Shown: positions 58,673 to 64,000 of the stretch, in pieces
How the letters are laid out: each line of letters begins with the position of its first letter
Position numbering within the stretch: position 1 is the stretch's first letter
From: Astragalus membranaceus
Lineage: Eukaryota; Streptophyta; Magnoliopsida; Fabales; Fabaceae
Length of the DNA stretch: 64,000 bases
Direction: 5' to 3'
Assembly: GCA_039519185.1 (NCBI GenBank)
Contig: CM076850.1
Coordinates: 89,076,270-89,140,269, forward strand
Translations under genes and position numbers: made by a program
The notes under the pieces: model-generated
Seen by the model: the letters and a program-made list of their open reading frames with translations, nothing else
What the model was told of the DNA's origin: nothing
Database searches by the model: none

Positions 58673-60373
58673 ATGGCTGGAAGGAACGACGCTGCTCTTG
58701 CTGCTGCTTTGCAAGCTATGGCGCAGGCTGTGGGGAACCAGCAAAATGATGGTGAAAATGCTGGGACTCGCAGTCTGGCTACCTTCCAGAGGGAGAAGCC
58801 GCCTACATTTAAGGGCAAGTATGATCCCGATGGTGCGCTTGTGTGGTTGAAGGAAATGGAAAGGATTTTCCGTGTCATGGATTGTACTGAAGCTCAGAAG
58901 GTCAGGTATGGTACTCATATGCTGGCAGAAGAAGCTGATGACTGGTGGTTGGAGGTTAGGCAGAGGTTGGAGACTGCTAATGAAGAAATCACTTGGGCTG
59001 TATTCCGCAGGGAATTTTTAAGAAAGTATTTTCCGGAAGATGTCAGGGGCAAGAAGGAGATTGAGTTCCTTGAGCTGAAGCAAGGAAACATGTCTGTGAC
59101 CGAATATGCGGCTAAGTTCACTGAATTGGCCAAATTTTATCCGCATTACACTGATGCTACTGCTGAGTTCTCCAAATGCATCAAGTTTGAAAATGGGTTG
59201 AGGGCTGAAATTAAGAAGGCTATTGGGTACCAGAAGATACGTGTATTCTCTGATTTGATTGGCAGTTGTAGAATTTTTGAAGAAGACAGTAGTGCTCACT
59301 CTAAAGTTATGAGGGAGCAGAGGGGTAAGTTTCAGAGCCGTAATAAGCCATATGAGGTTCCTGCTGGCAAAGGTAAACAGAGATCTGCTGATGGTAAGAA
59401 GTCTAATGGGGGAGATGCTCCTGCTAACCTTGTGTGTTTTAAGTGTGGTAAACCCGGTCATAAGAGCTACGGATGCAAGTCGGAAGCGAGAATGTGCTTC
59501 CGTTGTGGTAAAGAGGGTCATTTGACGTCTAAGTGTGAGCGCAAGGATATTCTCTGTTTCAACTGTGGTGAAGGTGGGCACATTAGTTCTAAGTGTCCTA
59601 AGCCGAAGAAGGAGAGGTTCAGTGGGAAAGTGTTCGCTTTGGCGGGTGAAGAGTCTTCTGAGGGTGATGGACTTATTAGAGGTACGTGTCTCATTAATGG
59701 TACTCCTCTAAGATCTATTATTGATACTGGTGCTACCCACTGTTTTATTGCTGCTGAATGTTGTAAGAAGTTGAATCTTGTTTTGTCTGCTATGAATGGA
59801 GAAATGGTAGTCGATACTCCAGCTAAGGGGTCGGTGACCACTTCTCTAGTATGTTCTCAGTGTCCCTTGTCGATCTTCGACAGAGACTTTGTTGTGGACT
59901 TAGTTTGTTTGCCGTTGAGCGGGTTAGATGTGATTTTGGGTATGAACTGGTTAGAGCATAACCATGTTCATATTAATTGTAGTAACAAATCGGTGAGTTT
60001 TGGAGTTGATGATTCTGGTCTGTTATCCGCTAGTCAGTTGCGGAAGTTGATGAAGGAAGAAGTTCAGCTGTTTTCGCTAGTGGCCTCGTTGTCTGTTGAG
60101 AGTCAAGCCATTATTGAAGGATTGCAGGTGGTGTGTGAGTTTCCCGAAGTGTTCCCTGATGAGATTCCGAGTGTTCCGCCGGAGAGGGAAGTTGAATTTG
60201 CTATTGATCTTGTACCTGGTACCAGACCTGTTTCTATGGCACCATACAGGATGTCTGCATCTGAATTGTCTGAATTGAAGAAGCAACTTGAGGACCTGCT
60301 TGAAAGGAAGTTCGTAAGGCCGAGTGTGTCACCGTGGGGAGCTCCTGTGTTGTTGGTAAAGAAGAAATTGTAG
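58673..60373 (+). CDS. Gag-protease, with start of RT
   Basis: 566 codons from the first Met after the leader. The Gag core is at about residues 45-200 (TFKGKYDPDGALVWLKEMER, then YFPEDVRGKKEIEFLELKQG). Three CCHC zinc knuckles lie in a row at about residues 255-307, each of the C-x2-C-x4-H-x4-C form; many gypsy Gags have one or two. Protease has the active-site motif DTGATH near residue 350 and VILGMNW near 420. The RT start (FPEVFPDEIPSVPPEREVEF) is at about 492-511. The frame stops at 60371-60373, right after VKKK, where about 26 nt of the RT coding region are missing compared with the family. Gag builds the virus-like particle, and protease cleaves the polyprotein. Confidence 0.93.
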   Translation: MAGRNDAALAAALQAMAQAVGNQQNDGENAGTRSLATFQREKPPTFKGKYDPDGALVWLKEMERIFRVMDCTEAQKVRYGTHMLAEEADDWWLEVRQRLETANEEITWAVFRREFLRKYFPEDVRGKKEIEFLELKQGNMSVTEYAAKFTELAKFYPHYTDATAEFSKCIKFENGLRAEIKKAIGYQKIRVFSDLIGSCRIFEEDSSAHSKVMREQRGKFQSRNKPYEVPAGKGKQRSADGKKSNGGDAPANLVCFKCGKPGHKSYGCKSEARMCFRCGKEGHLTSKCERKDILCFNCGEGGHISSKCPKPKKERFSGKVFALAGEESSEGDGLIRGTCLINGTPLRSIIDTGATHCFIAAECCKKLNLVLSAMNGEMVVDTPAKGSVTTSLVCSQCPLSIFDRDFVVDLVCLPLSGLDVILGMNWLEHNHVHINCSNKSVSFGVDDSGLLSASQLRKLMKEEVQLFSLVASLSVESQAIIEGLQVVCEFPEVFPDEIPSVPPEREVEFAIDLVPGTRPVSMAPYRMSASELSELKKQLEDLLERKFVRPSVSPWGAPVLLVKKKL

Positions 60374-60386
60374 GCAGTTAAACAAA

Positions 60387-63026
60387 GTGACGATTAAGAA
60401 TAAGTATCCGCTTCCGAGGATTGATGATTTGATGGACCAGTTGGTGGGTGCTAAGGTGTTTAGCAAGATTGATCTGCGTTCGGGTTATCATCAAATTAAG
60501 GTGAAAGGCGAAGATATTCAGAAGACGGCCTTCAGAACTAGATATGGGCACTATGAGTATTCTGTGATGCCGTTTGGTGTTACCAACGCGCCGGGAGTAT
60601 TTATGGAATACATGAATCGTATTTTCCATACTTACTTGGATCGGTTCGTGGTGGTGTTTATTAATGATATTCTGGTGTATTCTAAGACAGAAGAAGAACA
60701 CGCAGAGCATTTGAGAGTAGTGCTGGAAGTGTTGAAAGAAAAGAAGCTGTATGCGAAGTTGTCTAAATGTGAGTTCTGGCTGAATGATGTGAGTTTCCTT
60801 GGGCATGTTATTTCTGGTAGTGGTATTGCTGTGGATCCGGCCAAGGTAGATGCTGTGTTGCAATGGGAAAGGCCGAAGTCAGCTACTGAGATTAGAAGCT
60901 TTTTGGGGTTGGCTGGCTATTATAGAAGGTTCATCGAAGGTTTCTCTAAGCTAGCCCTTCCGTTGACTTGTAAGGGAAAGGCTTTTGTTTGGGATGCTCG
61001 GTGTGAGGAGAGCTTCAACGAGTTGAAGAAGAAGTTGACAACGTCTCCTATTTTGACTTTGCCCGTTCCGGACCAACCGTTTGTGGTGTATTGTGATGCT
61101 TCCAAGATGGGTTTGGGGGGTGTGCTTATGCAGGATGGTAAGGTAGTAGCTTATGCGTCTAGACAGTTGAGGACCCATGAGAAAAACTACCCTACGCATG
61201 ATTTGGAGCTAGCTGCAATTGTCTTTGTGTTGAAAATCTGGAGGCACTATCTGTATGGTACTAGACTTGAGGTGTTTAGTGACCATAAGAGCTTGAAGTA
61301 CTTGTTTGGTCAGAAGGAGTTGAATATGAGACAGAGACGTTGGTTAGAATTGTTGAAGGACTATGATTTCGGCTTGAACTATCACCCAGGCAAGGCTAAT
61401 GTTGTGGCTGATGCTTTAACTCGAAAGACCTTGCATATGTCGGCAATGATGGTTAAGGAGTTGGAGTTGATCGAGCAATTCCGAGACATGAGTTTAGTTT
61501 GTGAAGTAACACCTCAGAGTGTTAAGTTGGGAATGTTGAAGATTGGCAATGACTTTTTGGCTAGTATCAGAGAGGCTCAAAAGTCAGATGTTAAACTAGT
61601 AGACCTGATGGTTGAGAATGATCAAGCTGAGAACGGGGATTTCAGGTTGGATTCCCAGGGTGTATTGAGATTCAGGGATAGGATTTGTATTCCTGATGAT
61701 GCAGAGATGAAGAGAGTGATTCTTGAGGAGAGTCATAGAAGTAAGTTGAGTATTCATCCGGGGGCTACAAAGATGTACCAAGATCTGAAGAAGTTGTTTT
61801 GGTGGCCGGGGATGAAGCGGGATGTGGCACAGTTTGTGTATGCCTGTTTGACTTGCCAGAAGTCAAAAGTGGAGCATCAGAAACCTGCAGGGTTGATGCA
61901 ACCATTGGATATTCCAGAATGGAAGTGGGACAGCATTGCGATGGATTTTGTGACAGGATTGCCTCATACTGCGAAAGGGTATGATGCGATTTGGGTGATT
62001 GTTGATAGGTTAACAAAATCGTCCCATTTTGTCCCTATTAACATCACGTATCCTGTGCCTAGGTTGGCAGAGATCTATATCCGGGAAGTTGTGAAGCTTC
62101 ACGGAGTTCCTAGTAGTATTGTTTCAGATAGAGATCCAAGGTTCACTTCAGAGTTCTGGAGAAGTTTGCATGAGAAGTTGGGATCAAAGTTGTGGTTGAG
62201 TTCAGCCTATCATCCTCAGACAGATGGTCAGTCAGAGAGGACTATTCAGTCATTGGAGGATTTGTTGAGAGCTTGTGTTCTGGAGCAGGGAGGTTCGTGG
62301 GATTCCTACCTTCCATTGATAGAGTTCACATACAACAACAGCTACCATTCTAGTATTGGGATGGCACCTTTCGAAGAGTTGTATGGTCGGAAGTGTAGAA
62401 CCCCATTGTGTTGGTATGAGTCTGGTGAGAGTATGGTGCTTGGACCGGAAATTGTTCGTGAGACAACTGAGAAGGTTAAGTTGATCCGTGAAAAGATGAA
62501 AGCGTCGCAGAGTCGACAAAAGAGCTACCATGATAACCGGAGGAAGGATTTAGAGTTCCAAGCAGGTGAGCATGTGTTTTTGAGAGTCACTCCAGTAACC
62601 GGTGTTGGTCGTGCATTGAAGTCGAAGAAGCTCACTCCTCGTTTCATTGGTCCGTATCAGATTTCTGAGAAAGTTGGGAATGTTGCCTATAGAGTGGCTT
62701 TGCCACCTAATCTTTCGAACTTGCATGACGTGTTTCACGTGTCGCAACTTCGAAAATATGTCCCAGATCCATCTCATGTGATTCACATGGACGATGTGGA
62801 GGTGCGAGATAATCTCACTGTGGAGACTATGCTGGTGAGGATTGAAGATCATGAGGTGAAGGTTCTAAGGGGCAAGGAAATTGCATTAGTGAAAGTGGTC
62901 CGGTTAGGAGCTGCGGGTGAGAGCATGACGTGGGAACTGGAGAGCAAGATGCGAGAGTTTTATCCGGAGTTGTTTGAATCAGGTAAATTTCGAGGACGAA
63001 ATACTCTAAGTGGGGGAGAGTTGTAA
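60387..63026 (+). CDS. RT, RNase H, integrase polyprotein part, frame-shifted from gag
   Basis: 879 codons; the Met used (TIKNKYPLPRIDDL) is not a true start, since in an undamaged copy this would be joined to gag-protease. RT: KIDLRSGYHQIKV, then FGVTNAPGVF. The catalytic Asp-Asp motif reads FINDILVYSK (codons 91-100), with the first Asp changed to Asn. RNase H: CDASKMGLGG, DLELAA and SDHKSL keep the acidic residues, with VVADALTRK at the end. Integrase: zinc finger HRSKLSIHPGATKMY and CLTCQKSK; core Asp in MDFVTG, Asp in SDRDPRF, Glu in GQSERT. The C-terminal chromodomain-like tail includes MTWELESKMREFYPELFE. The frame runs through the polypurine tract and stops inside the 3' LTR. Because of the RT lesions this copy is probably inactive. 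Confidence 0.93.
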   Translation: MTIKNKYPLPRIDDLMDQLVGAKVFSKIDLRSGYHQIKVKGEDIQKTAFRTRYGHYEYSVMPFGVTNAPGVFMEYMNRIFHTYLDRFVVVFINDILVYSKTEEEHAEHLRVVLEVLKEKKLYAKLSKCEFWLNDVSFLGHVISGSGIAVDPAKVDAVLQWERPKSATEIRSFLGLAGYYRRFIEGFSKLALPLTCKGKAFVWDARCEESFNELKKKLTTSPILTLPVPDQPFVVYCDASKMGLGGVLMQDGKVVAYASRQLRTHEKNYPTHDLELAAIVFVLKIWRHYLYGTRLEVFSDHKSLKYLFGQKELNMRQRRWLELLKDYDFGLNYHPGKANVVADALTRKTLHMSAMMVKELELIEQFRDMSLVCEVTPQSVKLGMLKIGNDFLASIREAQKSDVKLVDLMVENDQAENGDFRLDSQGVLRFRDRICIPDDAEMKRVILEESHRSKLSIHPGATKMYQDLKKLFWWPGMKRDVAQFVYACLTCQKSKVEHQKPAGLMQPLDIPEWKWDSIAMDFVTGLPHTAKGYDAIWVIVDRLTKSSHFVPINITYPVPRLAEIYIREVVKLHGVPSSIVSDRDPRFTSEFWRSLHEKLGSKLWLSSAYHPQTDGQSERTIQSLEDLLRACVLEQGGSWDSYLPLIEFTYNNSYHSSIGMAPFEELYGRKCRTPLCWYESGESMVLGPEIVRETTEKVKLIREKMKASQSRQKSYHDNRRKDLEFQAGEHVFLRVTPVTGVGRALKSKKLTPRFIGPYQISEKVGNVAYRVALPPNLSNLHDVFHVSQLRKYVPDPSHVIHMDDVEVRDNLTVETMLVRIEDHEVKVLRGKEIALVKVVRLGAAGESMTWELESKMREFYPELFESGKFRGRNTLSGGEL
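63008..63021 (+). promoter_or_regulatory. Polypurine tract of the Tekay-like element
   Basis: AAGTGGGGGAGAG directly before the 3' LTR, also translated as the last residues of the pol frame. Confidence 0.92.
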
Positions 63027-64000
63027 CGCCCAAATATTTAATTAAATTATTTAATTAAATATTTAGGTATTCCATTATTTATTTAATTGGTGTAAATATA
63101 TTAGCTTTGACTAAGAGACGTATAATTGGAATCAGGAGGTGGTGCTAGTGATCGGGCTTAAGTCGGAGGAAGCCCGCGATCCAAGCCCGAGGTGTAGGCG
63201 CATGAGGGGAGTGTGGTGAGGGTTGGAGCATTGCGCATTTTTGAGAGGAAAAGAAAGAAAGGCTTGCGAAATAGAGAGAGGAGAAGAGAGAAAGGGTGTA
63301 CGGCGCGCACAAGGGAGAAGAGGAGAAGAAGAGGATTCGCAAATTCCAAGGGAGAGAAGAGAAGCTCGGTTGCTGTGGTTTCTTGGTGTTCCCGTGGAGA
63401 GATCATCATCTTCGAAAAACCTAAGGTAAGGGTGGGTCTTGCTTTATAATAGGGCATATGATGGGATGTATGTGGGGTTAGGATCTATGTCACCTTAGGT
63501 TTGTTGTTTAATGTCTGATTAGCGATAGTTGAAATATAACCATGTTGATTGAAATCTTTGATTGATGATGACTTGTAAAGATTGGGTGTTTTGATGATGG
63601 TTATTAAGAAATTGGTGTTTTGATGTTGTCATGGTCGTACATGAGGTGTTTGATAAATTTGGTTGCGTCGTTGTTCAAATCCTAGGCGCCACGGGCGCCA
63701 TTGTTGTTGCCATTGTCATGTGTCAGCTTTTGTGTTGCTGCCCTGTGTCTAAGTGCTGGGCGTCAATGTTGCTGCCTCCGCCAGTTTTTGTGTTGCTGCC
63801 TGTGTCTAAGTGCTGGGCGCCAATGTTGCTGCCTGCGCCATTTTTTGTGTTGCTGCCTGTGTCTAAGTGTTGGGCGCCAATCTTGCTGCCTGCGCCAGTT
63901 TTTATGTTGCTGCCTGTGTCTAAGTGCTGGGCGCCAATGTTGCTGCCTGCGCCAGTTTTTGTGTTGCTGCCTGTGTCTAAGTGTTGGGCGCCAATCTTGC
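63022..64000 (+). mobile_element. 3' LTR, cut by the window end
   Basis: 979 bp visible. It repeats the start of the 5' LTR with about a dozen substitutions, a 9-bp GAGAAGAAG-type insertion near 63322 and a shorter TTTA tract. The 60-bp minisatellite starts near 63730 and continues beyond the window. Confidence 0.93.

Larger units (their letters stand above)
56226..64000 (+). mobile_element. Tekay/Del-like Ty3/gypsy element, running off the window
   Basis: 5' LTR 56226-58553, iMet primer site, gag-protease, RT-RNase H-integrase, polypurine tract, and 3' LTR from 63022. The left flank ACTTT (56221-56225) is the candidate TSD; the right flank is outside the window. The C-terminal part after integrase resembles the chromodomain region of Tekay elements. 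It is the most complete element in the window. Confidence 0.93.

Noticed and set aside
1..64000. tRNA, rRNA or organelle genes
   Set aside because: No tRNA cloverleaf with A and B boxes and no rRNA-like stretch were found by reading. The only tRNA-related sequences are retrotransposon primer sites.

Overview
This is nuclear DNA of a flowering plant, most likely a papilionoid legume. The evidence for a plant is spliced host gene fragments (plant mobile domain, MLO, DHHC S-acyltransferase, PIN-LIKES), iMet-primed Ty3/gypsy and Ty1/copia elements, Ogre/Tat-type LTRs with a tRNA-Arg-like primer site, a CACTA transposon and MITEs. The legume assignment is an inference from the Ogre-type LTRs and a MITE terminus of a kind I associate with legumes. 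There is no intact ordinary host gene. Almost every base belongs to nested transposable elements.

Layout. 1-2485: an unassigned flank and a decayed plant-mobile-domain (MAIN-like) gene. 1889-12703: seven tandem copies of a 1,545-bp unit that joins the last coding exon and 3' flank of that gene to the first two thirds of an Ogre-type LTR. 11754-44269: one large minus-strand, non-coding Ogre-type element. Its 5.3 kb of internal sequence is split by a plus-strand gypsy element (14824-31254), which itself contains a minus-strand non-autonomous gypsy element (19826-27612), and by a solo LTR (31878-34684). Its 5' LTR (37719-44269) is split by a CACTA transposon (37936-43045). The same LTR also serves a second, truncated internal copy (44270-45888), so two elements share one LTR. 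45889-48286: a decayed plus-strand copia fragment with a hAT-type MITE (46799-47405). 48287-53695: a minus-strand copia element broken by another Ogre-type LTR (49022-51240). 53696-56225: AT-rich sequence with a diverged duplication and two MITEs. 56226 to the window end: a plus-strand Tekay-like gypsy element with almost complete gag-pol.

Target-site duplications (TSDs) can be read directly for five insertions: ACAGG, CCAAT, TTAGG, TAT and GTCACTGT. They fix the nesting order.

How the parts relate. The most coding-complete element (56226 onward) is the type of autonomous element that could supply proteins to the non-coding element at 19826-27612, which shares its primer-site leader and polypurine-tract context. 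Its own reverse transcriptase is broken twice, by a net loss of about 26 nt with a frameshift and by a catalytic Asp changed to Asn, so this copy is probably not the helper. The CACTA element carries fragments of three or four host genes in one orientation. The MLO piece (seven exons, 192 codons) keeps all splice phases open and runs in frame into the PIN-LIKES piece, so a chimeric transcript is possible.

The most unusual structures are the gene/LTR-boundary tandem array, the shared-LTR tandem of non-coding Ogre-type elements, and the multi-gene CACTA element.
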